Assembly (NCBI RefSeq): GCF_002224365.1
Contig: NZ_CP022437.1
Location: 2,108,001-2,172,000 of the forward strand
Direction: 5' to 3'
From: Virgibacillus necropolis
GTDB taxonomy: Bacteria; Bacillota; Bacilli; Bacillales; Amphibacillaceae
Length of the DNA stretch: 64,000 nt
In this document: positions 34,868 to 42,887 of the stretch, one piece after another
How the letters are laid out: each line of letters starts with the position of its first letter
How positions within the stretch are numbered: the stretch's first letter is position 1
The notes under the pieces: generated by a model
Seen by the model: the letters and a program-made list of their open reading frames with translations, nothing else
The model's database searches: none
Told to the model about the DNA's origin: nothing
Position numbers and translations under genes: made by a program

Positions 34868-34910
34868 AGAGCGTAGTATTTAACGTTATTAACGTTAAAT
34901 ACTACGCTCT
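34868..34910. repeat. Perfect 43-nt palindrome
   Basis: A 21-base arm (AGAGCGTAGTATTTAACG plus TTA) is followed by a single T and then its exact reverse complement ending ACTACGCTCT. An unbroken palindrome with a one-base centre extrudes poorly as RNA with such a tiny loop, and no T-run follows on the + strand; A-rich sequence precedes it. It sits 108 bp after the AhpD-like gene and just before a variant island repeat. Confidence 0.85.
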
Positions 34911-34917
34911 GGTATAC

Positions 34918-34985
34918 TACATATAAGGGCGCGATTGTGGAAGTTCAAGGGCAGAAAGTGCTCAAACTTTTTTATAAAAAATATA
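34918..34985 (+). repeat. Island repeat, second variant copy
   Basis: ATATAAGGGCGCGATTGTGGA ... AAAGTGCTCAAACTTTTTTATAAAAAAT. It shares both the GGGCGCG core and the unusual right end with the copy at 33297. Confidence 0.55.
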
Positions 34986-34998
34986 TACTAATTCACGA

Positions 34999-35115
34999 TA
35001 GAAGAATCCATTTATTTTGATCAATCTTTTTTTCAAAACGGATTCTTTTTATTTACCCTAAAATGTAGTTTTGCGGGATACTTTTGATTAAATTTTATTT
35101 TAAAGCTACAACTAT
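34999..35115 (+). repeat. Repeat family C, uninterrupted copy
   Basis: AAGAATCCATTTATTTTGATCAAT, then TTTTTTTCAAAACGGATTCTTTTTATTTACC, TAAAATGTAGTTTTGCGGGA and TTTTATTTTAAAGCTACAA. It matches 18520-18545 joined to 20220-20300 and so displays the empty target of the IS3-family element. AAGAATCC/GGATTCTT make a terminator-like stem with a T-run. Confidence 0.75.
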
Positions 35116-35129
35116 TTAACCCTTCGAAA

Positions 35130-35201
35130 AAATGTGTCATAACATACTGCTCCGGAGATACACTACGCGCACCTTAGGGCTTGCGCGGAATCTCCTCGCT
35201 T
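35130..35201. repeat. MITE-like fragment beside the full element
   Basis: TCCGGAGATACACTACGCGCACCTTAGGGC ... GCGCGGAATCTCCTCG contains ACTACGCGCACCTTAGGG, the reverse complement of a segment at 39250-39267 inside the second MITE. It is a partial, rearranged relative. Confidence 0.45.
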
Positions 35202-35209
35202 TTCCGAAA

Positions 35210-35433
35210 CAAGCCACTGAAAAAGTGGTGGATTTTAAAAATTTAACTTTTCACTTTAACTTAGCATCCTCGAATATACGGAGACTCCTGCGGGAAGTAA
35301 GAGATCGGCGAGACCCCGCAGGACGACAGTTCCGAGGAGGCTCGACACTCGCCCGCGGAAAGCGAAGTATATTCGAGGATGCGACGGTAGATCCACATAT
35401 TTTGTACTATACTTAACTTTTTCAGTAACCTCC
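35210..35433. mobile_element. MITE-like element A (224 bp) with 8-bp target duplication
   Basis: Terminal inverted repeats: GCCACTGAAAAAGTGG at the left, and ...TTAACTTTTTCAGTAACCTCC at the right. Inner nested palindromes: GCATCCTCGAATATAC (35262) with GTATATTCGAGGATGC, and TCCTGCGGG with CCCGCAGGA. The flanks are an 8-bp duplication TTCCGAAA (35202-35209 and 35434-35441). It encodes no protein; frames predicted across it follow the palindromes. The 223-bp relative is at 39108. Confidence 0.8.
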
Positions 35434-35700
35434 TTCCGAAAAGCGAAGGCGCCGCAGCTAGACATAGCAAAGAACGCTCTACTCGGGGGTCTCATCGTCT
35501 TCGCCTTTCTAAGCTGAAGTCTTTGTGTATTTCCTTCGCTAGCATGGCGTTTGACTTTCGCTTCGAGTGATCGACTCCTAAGGGAAAAGCAATAGTTGAA
35601 GATCCCGCAGGAAGCTGAAGCTTTGCCGCGGAAAGCGACTGCCTGAAGCGGAAGTCTACGTTCCGCAATATCGTAGTTATTGTAGCAAAAACAACAACCT
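35434..35700. repeat. GC-rich repeat debris upstream of the ALDH stop
   Basis: AAAGCGAAGGCGCCGCAGCTAGAC starts the same repeat style as at 1550 and 12487. Further pieces (GATCCCGCAGGAAGCTGAAGC, GCGGAAAGCGACTGCCTGAAGCGGAAGT) are fragments of the same families. No gene is supported here. Confidence 0.55.
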
Positions 35701-35712
35701 TTATTTATATAG

Positions 35713-37083
35713 TTACTTCATAACACGTTTCGTTATACTGTGAGCGATTTTACTTCCAGGATAGCGTAATGGAATATCAAATTTTGTTGTTTGTTTTAGG
35801 ATGCTTTTCTTATGTGAAAAGGTATCAAAGCTATCTTTACCATGATAAGAACCCATTCCACTATTACCAACTCCACCGAAAGGTAAGTTTGGGTTGGCTA
35901 AATGGTATAGGGTATCATTTATGCATCCACCACCAAATGATAAGCTGTTCAATACCCTTTGTTGGGATTTATCGTTTTCACCAAAATAATAAAGTGATAA
36001 GGGTTTTTCTTTGTTTTTAAGGACTGAAATTGCTTCTTCTAAATTTTGAAACGTCATCACAGGTAATAACGGACCAAATATTTCTTCTTGCATAATCGGA
36101 TCATCCCATGTTACGTCTTCTACTATCGTCGGCTCAATCGAACATAGGTCTGGATTCATACCACCACCATGAACAATATTACTCTCAGTTAATAGACCTT
36201 TTAAGCGGTCAAAGTGATCTCGGTTTACAATTCGTCCATAATTTTTATTATGAATTGGATTTTTACCATAAAAGGATTTAATATGCTTTTTCATCGACTT
36301 AATTAATTTTGGTTTCACTTTTTCATGTACATATAAAAAGTCTGGTGCAACGCAGGTTTGACCAGCGTTCGTATATTTCCCCCAAACAATCCGTTTAGCT
36401 GCTAAATTGATATTGGCATCCTGATCGACGATTGCTGGACTTTTTCCACCAAGCTCTAATGTAACCGGCGTTAGATGTTCACTTGCTTGTTTCATGACAA
36501 TTTTTCCGACATTTGTACTACCTGTAAAAAAGATATAGTCGAATTTTAACTCGAGTAATTGCTGACTCGTTTCTTTGGCACCTTCGACTACCGCAACATA
36601 GTTTTGATCAAATGTGTTTCCAAACATTTTTGCGAGTATTGAGGATGTTGCTGGTGTGAATTCTGACGGTTTAATTACTGCCGTGTTACCAGCTGCTAGC
36701 GCGCCAATTACTGGGGCGATTGCTAACTGCAATGGATAGTTCCATGGAGCAATGGTAAGTGTTACACCATATGGTTCAGCGATTATAAAACTTTTTGATC
36801 CTTTGTGTGTGATTGGCGTATCAACCTTTTTTTCTTTCATCCATTCTTTTAAGTTCTTTAGCGTAACATCTATTTCAGTATAGAGAAAGCCAAGTTCAGT
36901 GGTCAATGTTTCGTTTTTTGATTTATCCAAGTCATCTTTTAGTGCTTGATAGATTTCTTTTTCATGGGCCTTCAGCATTTTTTTAAGCTTTTCTAGTTGG
37001 TCCTTACGAAATGAGTAGGAAAGTGTTTTTTCGGATTTGAAAAATGTACGTTGTTCAGCTAGTAGTAGTTGGAACAGACTCAT
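35713..37083 (-). CDS. Aldehyde dehydrogenase, class 3 / fatty aldehyde type (YwdH-like)
   Basis: A 456-residue NAD(P)-dependent aldehyde dehydrogenase. The cofactor fold (TIAPWNYPLQLAIAPVIGALAAGN, about 110-133), FTGSTNVGKIVM, the general base in LELGGKSPAIV and the catalytic Cys in NAGQTCVAPD are present. Its short length and C-terminal extension (SHKKSILK ... YPGS) place it with class 3 ALDHs that oxidise medium/long-chain aldehydes. Start ATG at 37083, following the rnz stop by 18 bp, so rnz and ald may be co-transcribed. Confidence 0.92.
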   Translation of the reverse strand: MSLFQLLLAEQRTFFKSEKTLSYSFRKDQLEKLKKMLKAHEKEIYQALKDDLDKSKNETLTTELGFLYTEIDVTLKNLKEWMKEKKVDTPITHKGSKSFIIAEPYGVTLTIAPWNYPLQLAIAPVIGALAAGNTAVIKPSEFTPATSSILAKMFGNTFDQNYVAVVEGAKETSQQLLELKFDYIFFTGSTNVGKIVMKQASEHLTPVTLELGGKSPAIVDQDANINLAAKRIVWGKYTNAGQTCVAPDFLYVHEKVKPKLIKSMKKHIKSFYGKNPIHNKNYGRIVNRDHFDRLKGLLTESNIVHGGGMNPDLCSIEPTIVEDVTWDDPIMQEEIFGPLLPVMTFQNLEEAISVLKNKEKPLSLYYFGENDKSQQRVLNSLSFGGGCINDTLYHLANPNLPFGGVGNSGMGSYHGKDSFDTFSHKKSILKQTTKFDIPLRYPGSKIAHSITKRVMK

Positions 37084-37101
37084 GGTAACAACTCCCTTTT
37101 A

Positions 37102-38022
37102 CTAATTTGATATGTCCATTACAAAAAAGTCATGTGCAAGTTCTGTAACTGGAAAGATAGCTTTTGCTTCATGAATAAGATCATGGTAATGCTTTTTTTG
37201 ATAACGTGATGAAATATGCGTTAAGACCAATTTGCGAACAGAACTATGCTTAGCTAAGCTTGCTGCTTGTGTTGTTGTAGAGTGAAAGTATTGTTCAGCT
37301 AGTTGTTCACTTTCATGATTAAATGTAGCTTCATGAACTAATACATCTGAACCAGAAACAAATTCTGAATTATTTTCAGTGTAACGGGTATCTCCTAAAA
37401 TAGAAATTACTCGGCCTTTTTTATCGGGTCCTAAAAAATCCACTCTAGCAACAGATTCGCCATTTGGTAAAACGGTTGTCTCTTGGTTCTTAATTTGCTG
37501 ATAGATAGGGCCAGGAGAAATACCTTTTTCTTTTAACTTTTCAACAAGTAATTCCCCTAGCTTATCTTTTTCTTCAATGCGAAATCCATAACTCGGGATT
37601 CCATGATGTAGCTTTTTACAATATACCTTAAATGCTTCATCTTCAAACAATTTTCCTTCTGAAAGCTCGACAAACTCTAATGAATAAGTCAAATGTGTCC
37701 CACTTAACTGAAGACTCGTTTCAACGTATTCTTTAATGCCTTTTGGTCCGTAGATAGTAAGTAAGTCATCTCCACCCTGGAAAGACCTGCTACTTAGCAA
37801 ACCCGGAAGTCCAAATAAATGATCCCCGTGTAAGTGGGAGATGAATATTTTGTTTATTTTTCTTGGTTTGATCGAAGTTCGTAAAATTTGGTGTTGTGTC
37901 GCTTCACCGCAGTCAAACAACCATATACTGTTTTGTTCTTGTAGTAAAGTTAGCGCAAGAGAAGAGACGTTTCTTTCCTTCGACGGCACCCCTGATCCAG
38001 TTCCTAGGAAAATTAATTCCAT
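37102..38022 (-). CDS. rnz: Ribonuclease Z (tRNA 3' processing)
   Basis: A 306-residue metallo-beta-lactamase-fold endonuclease that trims tRNA 3' trailers. The HxHxDH motif is [15 protein letters not shown] (about residues 61-75). [18 protein letters not shown] at the N-terminus, the [10 protein letters not shown] segment and the later LTHISSRY are family features; the flexible exosite arm lies around residues 150-180. It is the yqjK orthologue and anchors the second backbone block. It lies between namA (upstream) and the ALDH gene. Confidence 0.96.
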   Translation of the reverse strand: MELIFLGTGSGVPSKERNVSSLALTLLQEQNSIWLFDCGEATQHQILRTSIKPRKINKIFISHLHGDHLFGLPGLLSSRSFQGGDDLLTIYGPKGIKEYVETSLQLSGTHLTYSLEFVELSEGKLFEDEAFKVYCKKLHHGIPSYGFRIEEKDKLGELLVEKLKEKGISPGPIYQQIKNQETTVLPNGESVARVDFLGPDKKGRVISILGDTRYTENNSEFVSGSDVLVHEATFNHESEQLAEQYFHSTTTQAASLAKHSSVRKLVLTHISSRYQKKHYHDLIHEAKAIFPVTELAHDFFVMDISN

Positions 38023-38034
38023 GTGAATCGCCTC

Positions 38035-39051
38035 CTAGTGCCAGCCACGTTTGTATTGTGTTGGCGGTTCTATTGGTTCACCTAATTCATCCGCAACTTG
38101 CTTAGGCCAATAGGGATTTCTTAATAGTGCACGAGCAACAAAGATCAGATCAGCCCGATCATTTTGCAAGATTTCCTCTGCCTGGATACCTGTTGTAATA
38201 AGACCAATAGCACCTGTTGCAATTGAGACTTCTTTTTTAATTGCCTCGCACCGCGGAATTTGATAGCCGGGGTATGCTGAAATTTTTGCAGGAACAACGC
38301 CTCCTGAGCTACAATCGATTAGGTCAATTCCCTGCTTTTTCATCTCTTTTGCATAAAAGTAAAAGTCATCAAGTGTATTACCATTTTCATTATATTCATC
38401 CGTTGAAATGCGGACGAATATAGGACCATCCCATTCCGTTTTTACCGACTCAATAATTTCAGATAGAAAGCGATAGCGATTTTCTTTTGAACCTCCATAC
38501 GAGTCTGTGCGTACATTGGTTAGTGGAGATAAGAACTGGTTAATTAAGTAACCGTGGGCACCATGTAATTCAATAATATCAAATCCTGCTTCTTTAGCTC
38601 GTCTAGCTCCATTCTTAAAAGCAGAAATCGTTTCTTTAATAGCGTCAGTTGTCATTTCTTTCGGTTCTTTATAATTCTCATTAAAGGCAATGGCAGAAGG
38701 GGCATAAATGGTCGATTCTAAATCTGCTTTTCTTCCAGCATGGCCTAACTGGATACCAGACTTTGCGTCATAAGCATGGATTTGTTCATTAAGGTTCTTT
38801 AATCCTTCAACATGTGCATCATTCCAAATTCCTAAGTCTTGTGCTGAAATACGGCCTTCAGGTTGTACGGCGGTTGCCTCAGTAAAAACTAGTCCTACTT
38901 GTCCCGCGGCACGTGAGATATAATGTGTCATGTGAAATGGAGTGATTTTGCCATCTTCATCAAAGCATGAATACATGCACATTGGTGACATCGTAATTCT
39001 GTTTTTTAACGTTACATCTCCGAACTGGGCTTGCGAAAATAATTTACTCAA
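38035..39051 (-). CDS. namA: NADPH dehydrogenase NamA (old yellow enzyme, YqjM)
   Basis: A 338-residue FMN-dependent TIM-barrel ene-reductase. [16 protein letters not shown] contains the Cys that tunes the flavin in YqjM-type enzymes (C26). [29 protein letters not shown] (substrate-binding His pair in the HGAHG) and the C-terminal [14 protein letters not shown] are typical. It reduces activated double bonds such as in quinones and nitro compounds. TTG start at 39051 with AGGAGG 8 bp upstream. It precedes rnz by 12 bp on the same strand. Confidence 0.95.
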   Translation of the reverse strand: MSKLFSQAQFGDVTLKNRITMSPMCMYSCFDEDGKITPFHMTHYISRAAGQVGLVFTEATAVQPEGRISAQDLGIWNDAHVEGLKNLNEQIHAYDAKSGIQLGHAGRKADLESTIYAPSAIAFNENYKEPKEMTTDAIKETISAFKNGARRAKEAGFDIIELHGAHGYLINQFLSPLTNVRTDSYGGSKENRYRFLSEIIESVKTEWDGPIFVRISTDEYNENGNTLDDFYFYAKEMKKQGIDLIDCSSGGVVPAKISAYPGYQIPRCEAIKKEVSIATGAIGLITTGIQAEEILQNDRADLIFVARALLRNPYWPKQVADELGEPIEPPTQYKRGWH

Positions 39052-39061
39052 TTTATATCCT

Positions 39062-39421
39062 CCTAGTTTCTTGTCCTTGTCTAGCTACGGCTTCTAGCGT
39101 CTAGCAGTGAGGCCACTGAAAAAGTGGTGGATTTGAAAAATTTAACTTTTCACCTTAACTTAGCATCTCGAATATACGGAGACTCCTGCGGGAAGCAAGA
39201 GATCGGCGAGACCCCGCAGGACGGCAGTCCGAGGAGGCTCGCCACTCGCCCTAAGGTGCGCGTAGTATATTCGAAGATGCGATGGTAGATCCACCTATTT
39301 TGTACTATATTTAACTTTTTCAGCAGCCTCTCTAGCAGATAGTTGGTTCTGATGAAAGTACGGAAAGTCACCGTACTTTCACAGTCCCATCTATCTGTAC
39401 GCCGCTGATTAGTCGCCTACT
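39062..39421 (-). repeat. Intergenic repeat, second copy, interrupted by MITE B
   Basis: Read on the minus strand, 39421-39331 gives AAGAGTAGGCGACTAATCAG, then CGTACAGATAGATGGGACTG, GAAAGTACGGTGA and ATCTGCTAG, matching 12490-12590. After MITE B the match resumes as CGCTAGAAGCCGTAGCTAGACAAG, corresponding to CGCTAGGAGCTGCAGCTAGATCAAG at 12584-12608. Confidence 0.75.
39108..39330. mobile_element. MITE-like element B (223 bp) with 8-bp target duplication
   Basis: Ends TGAGGCCACTGAAAAAGTGG and ACTTTTTCAGCAGCCTC (inverted). Target duplication TCTAGCAG at 39100-39107 and 39331-39338. Inner arms CATCTCGAATATAC / GTATATTCGAAGATGC. About 85% like element A by eye, except around 39240-39268. The empty site is visible in the uninterrupted repeat at 12487. 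No coding sequence. Confidence 0.85.
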
Positions 39422-40145
39422 CTTTTCTTGCAATATTAATGGCTTTTCCTGGTACATCGGTAAATATCCCGTCGCAGTTCAAATTGAAACAGCGCTTTAT
39501 GTGTAACGCTTTATTAACTGTATAGATGCGGATAGCTATCTCTTCCTTATTACATCTATCTACAAGTTTACGACTTAGTAATGGATATTTGACATGGATC
39601 GCGTGTGCCCCAAGCGATTTTGCATAGGCCACCAAATCCTTTCTCCTCCTTGACGTAAGAAAGGCGGAATCAATACGTTTATCAATCTTTTTCATTCGTT
39701 TTATACTCTTTGGATTAAACGATGACAATGTGGTACGATTTAATAATTGATAATCGATTAACATCGTATAAACCATTTTTTCTAAGTCTTTGTAGTCTAT
39801 CTTATTATTTTTCAGTTCAATATTTAAGCATAAAGGCTTATCCTTTATCCAAATTAGAAATTCTTCTAAGGATAGAAGGGGTGTATTAGCGTAAGATATG
39901 GAAAACCATGAACCCGCATCTAATTGTTTTAATTCCTGGTATGTATAATCTTTAACATAACCAAATCCATTTGTAGTTCGCTTTAACCTTTCATCATGAA
40001 TAAGAATTGGTACCTGATCTTTGGTTAATTGAACATCTGTTTCGATACCATCTGCACCCAAATCATAAGCCAATTGAAAGGCAGGTAATGTATTTTCTGG
40101 TGCTAGTTTACTTGCACCACGATGTGCTATTATTTTTGTAGACAA
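39417..40145 (-). CDS. Glycerophosphodiester phosphodiesterase
   Basis: A 242-residue GDPD TIM-barrel enzyme that splits glycerophosphodiesters into glycerol 3-phosphate and an alcohol. Active-site motifs: IAHRGASKLAPENTLPAF (His and Arg at the N-terminus), GADGIETDVQLTKD (metal-binding Glu-Asp) and ILIHDERLKRTTN (second His). No signal peptide, so cytosolic. I prefer TTG at 40145 with GAGGTG 6 bp upstream; the GTG at 40154 is inside that ribosome binding site. Divergent from the next gene. Terminator not seen, as repeat DNA follows the stop. Confidence 0.88.
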   Translation of the reverse strand: MSTKIIAHRGASKLAPENTLPAFQLAYDLGADGIETDVQLTKDQVPILIHDERLKRTTNGFGYVKDYTYQELKQLDAGSWFSISYANTPLLSLEEFLIWIKDKPLCLNIELKNNKIDYKDLEKMVYTMLIDYQLLNRTTLSSFNPKSIKRMKKIDKRIDSAFLTSRRRKDLVAYAKSLGAHAIHVKYPLLSRKLVDRCNKEEIAIRIYTVNKALHIKRCFNLNCDGIFTDVPGKAINIARKE

Positions 40146-40213
40146 TCGCTTCACCTCATGTATGATTTTGTTTTACTTTTACTGAAAAGTCAATTTGTAG
40201 GAGGCCTACTTAT

Positions 40214-41830
40214 ATGAAAAACTGGCAAACGAAAGAGGAATTAACTGATCTCCTCTGCTCACTTGTAAATCACCAAAGTATAACTGGAAGTATGGCTGAA
40301 ATTGCGCTTCCAGAATATATATACCATTTACTCGCTCAAAAAGAATATTTTCAAACAAATAATCATCATTTAAAATTACATCCTTTAGACGATGGTAGAC
40401 GGTTATTAACCGCTTTAGTGAAAAAAGGCAATAAAAAGGAAACTATCATTTTATTAAGCCACTTTGATGTCGTTGGAGTGGAAGATTATGGTTCTTTGCA
40501 AAATTTAGCCTTTCATCCACGAGAATTAACGCATGAAATGAATAAGATCAAAGATAAATTGCCTGATGAAGTTCAAAGAGATATCGAAAATGGAGAGTGG
40601 CTATTTGGTCGTGGATCGATGGATATGAAGGCTGGACTGGCATTACACATGTCATTAATCGAGCAAGCGATAGATGATGAATTTGATGGTAATATTTTAC
40701 TTGTAACTGTACCTGATGAAGAAGTGAATTCAAAAGGTATGTTGACGGCCTTACCTGTCTTAAATCAACTTAAAGAAGAAGAAGATTTAATCTATCGAGC
40801 ATGTTTAAATGGGGAGCCGATGTTCAGTAAATATCCAGGCGATTCTGCTTATTATGTGTATGCGGGATCGATTGGAAAGGTATTACCAGGTTTTTATTGT
40901 TATGGAAAAGAATCACACGTAGGGGAACCATTTGCAGGAATTAACCCCAATCTAATGGTGAGCTTTTTGTCACAGCAGTTAGAGCTGAATGAATCGTTTA
41001 TCGAAAAAATTGATGATGAGGTGACACCCCCTCCTGTCAGTCTAATGCAACGCGACTTAAAAGAGGAATATTCGGTTCAAACACCAAACGCGGCTATTTC
41101 TATGTATAATGTGTTGTATTTAAAGCAAACATTCGATGAAATCAATAAAAAATTGCTTACTAGCACAAAAAAAGCCGCACAGGAAATAGAACATTATATT
41201 AAACAAAAGGCGAACAACTATGCAACTATCGCTACTGATTTTACGATGCCTGATTTTAATGTTTCTGTCTTGATGTATGAAGATTTATATGCAGAAGCAG
41301 TAAAACGGTATGGTGAACATGAAGTAGTTCGACGTCAAAACTTATTGGTAAATCAACGTGATAAGGGAGACCGTGATTTCTCAACCATGCTTGTGCAGGA
41401 CCTAGCATCTATGTGCAAGGATTTAGCTCCAATGATTATCTTATTCTATAGTCCACCATTTTATCCTGCTGTTTCATCCTATGATGATCCCTATATTAAG
41501 GATGTGATGGACCATGTGAAATCCTATACATCATCAACCTATGAAATAGATTTAACGGTTGCAGAGTTTTTCACCGGATTATCTGACTTAAGTTTCCTCG
41601 GTCCCGTTTCATCAAAAGGTAAATTAAATCAGTTGACGGTAAACATGCCACTTCAAAATAATGGATTTGTTTTTCCAGAGGATATCATGGAAAAATTAAC
41701 GATGCCTATTTTAAATATTGGACCATTAGGAAAATCACCACACCAATGGACTGAACGTGTCGAATTAGTATACAGTTTTGAGTATCTACCACGTATCTTG
41801 ACAAAGGCGATTCATCGTTTATTAATCTAA
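40214..41830 (+). CDS. yqjN: M20-family amidohydrolase, RocB-like (YqjN)
   Basis: A 538-residue protein of the long M20 branch that includes B. subtilis RocB and YqjN. Metal-binding pieces are LSHFDVVGVEDYG, GRGSMDMKAGLALHM and TVPDEEVNSKGM. The large insert after residue 250 is characteristic. Substrate unproven; probably an amino acid or peptide derivative. GTAGGAGG before the ATG. Synteny with yqjM/yqjP/yqjQ supports orthology. Confidence 0.87.
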   Translation: MKNWQTKEELTDLLCSLVNHQSITGSMAEIALPEYIYHLLAQKEYFQTNNHHLKLHPLDDGRRLLTALVKKGNKKETIILLSHFDVVGVEDYGSLQNLAFHPRELTHEMNKIKDKLPDEVQRDIENGEWLFGRGSMDMKAGLALHMSLIEQAIDDEFDGNILLVTVPDEEVNSKGMLTALPVLNQLKEEEDLIYRACLNGEPMFSKYPGDSAYYVYAGSIGKVLPGFYCYGKESHVGEPFAGINPNLMVSFLSQQLELNESFIEKIDDEVTPPPVSLMQRDLKEEYSVQTPNAAISMYNVLYLKQTFDEINKKLLTSTKKAAQEIEHYIKQKANNYATIATDFTMPDFNVSVLMYEDLYAEAVKRYGEHEVVRRQNLLVNQRDKGDRDFSTMLVQDLASMCKDLAPMIILFYSPPFYPAVSSYDDPYIKDVMDHVKSYTSSTYEIDLTVAEFFTGLSDLSFLGPVSSKGKLNQLTVNMPLQNNGFVFPEDIMEKLTMPILNIGPLGKSPHQWTERVELVYSFEYLPRILTKAIHRLLI

Positions 41831-41883
41831 GAAAAGTTAATAAGGATGACATTCAGCTGAATTAGCGATAAAATAGAAAGAAA

Positions 41884-41901
41884 AATGAATGAGCATTCAT
41901 T
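41884..41901 (+). promoter_or_regulatory. Palindromic operator candidate before yqjP-like gene
   Basis: AATGAATGAGCATTCATT: two 8-bp arms with a 2-bp centre, 15 bp before the start codon and touching its ribosome binding site. It resembles the TGAATGA...TCATTCA site of the Bacillus fatty-acid regulator FadR but with shorter spacing. A TetR-family repressor binding site is likely in general terms. Confidence 0.5.
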
Positions 41902-41915
41902 ATGGAGGATTTCCA

Positions 41916-42878
41916 ATGCAGGTATTACATGACAAAATTACGAAACTTACTATCCCCACACCGTTTGCGGTTGGCGATACACATGTTTACTTATTAAAAG
42001 GCGATCGGTTGTCGTTAATCGATGCTGGCGTAAAAACGAAGGAAGCATGGGAAACGTTGAAAGCCCAATTGAAGGTATTAGGCTACCACCCAAACGATAT
42101 AGAACAAATTATCTTAACACATCACCATCCAGATCATACCGGTCTTATTGGACAATTCCCACGAGCCGAAACGTTAGCTGGTCATAAAAATAATGATGTA
42201 TGGCTTACAAGAAATCAGGAATTTTTCCGCCGACATGAGCAGTTTTATCGTGATTTTTTTATTTCTTCAGGAGTACCAGAGTCCTTTAAAGGCTTTTTAA
42301 AGAAATTAGAGGAACCCATGCATTATGCTGGTGAAGGAAAGTTAACCACATTTTTAGAAGAACACAACCAATTGCCCGGCCACGAGGAATGGCAAGTGAT
42401 TGATACGAAAGGTCATGCACAAAGTCATCTATCCTTTTTCCGTGAAAAGGATGGTGCTTTTATTGGTGGAGACCATGTGATGGGACATATAACACCGAAT
42501 CCTATTATTGAACCGACGCGCAAAGGGGAAGAAGAGCGAGCAAGACCACTTGTTCAATATCGCAGCAATCTTTTGAAGTGTTTAACACTCGGAATTTCAA
42601 CCGTTTATCCAGGCCATGGAGAAAATATCACCAATTTGGATGAATTAGTTCCTAACCAATTAAAGAGACAAGAGCAACGAGCTGGAAAAGTTCTTGATAT
42701 GCTACAAGTAGAGGAACAAACACCCTTTCACATTTGTGAAAAACTTTTTCCGAAACAAATTGACAAACAGCTTGACCTGACCATGTCAGAAACAATCGGA
42801 CAGCTTGATTTTCTTGAAGATCAAGGGAAGGTAGTAAAAGCAATGAATAATGGTGTCTACTATTATAGGGCGATTTAG
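41916..42878 (+). CDS. yqjP: Metallo-beta-lactamase-fold hydrolase (YqjP-like)
   Basis: A 320-residue MBL-fold protein. The metal motif is LTHHHPDHTGL (about residues 66-76), with later ligands in TKGHAQSHLS, GGDHVMGH and VYPGHGE. The C-terminal 80 residues form a winged-helix-like domain typical of the YqjP group. Substrate unknown; thioester or lactone hydrolysis is usual. ATG 41916 has GGAGG 7 bp upstream; the ATG at 41889 lies in the palindrome and is less likely. The next gene starts 9 bp after the stop. Confidence 0.87.
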   Translation: MQVLHDKITKLTIPTPFAVGDTHVYLLKGDRLSLIDAGVKTKEAWETLKAQLKVLGYHPNDIEQIILTHHHPDHTGLIGQFPRAETLAGHKNNDVWLTRNQEFFRRHEQFYRDFFISSGVPESFKGFLKKLEEPMHYAGEGKLTTFLEEHNQLPGHEEWQVIDTKGHAQSHLSFFREKDGAFIGGDHVMGHITPNPIIEPTRKGEEERARPLVQYRSNLLKCLTLGISTVYPGHGENITNLDELVPNQLKRQEQRAGKVLDMLQVEEQTPFHICEKLFPKQIDKQLDLTMSETIGQLDFLEDQGKVVKAMNNGVYYYRAI

Positions 42879-42887
42879 GTGGTTAGA

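Noticed and set aside
20448-34985. Island repeats as a CRISPR array
   Set aside because: Units are far apart, contain genes, vary in sequence and have no spacer regularity; no cas genes.
20448-34985. A true integron
   Set aside because: No integron-type tyrosine recombinase in the window and the repeat ends match the attC core only loosely; kept as a cassette-like array instead.
35132-35495. Several 70-94-residue frames on both strands across 35132-35495, and one at 39150-39371
   Set aside because: They are produced by the palindromic MITE-like sequences; no ribosome binding sites, and the two copies give the same nonsense peptides.
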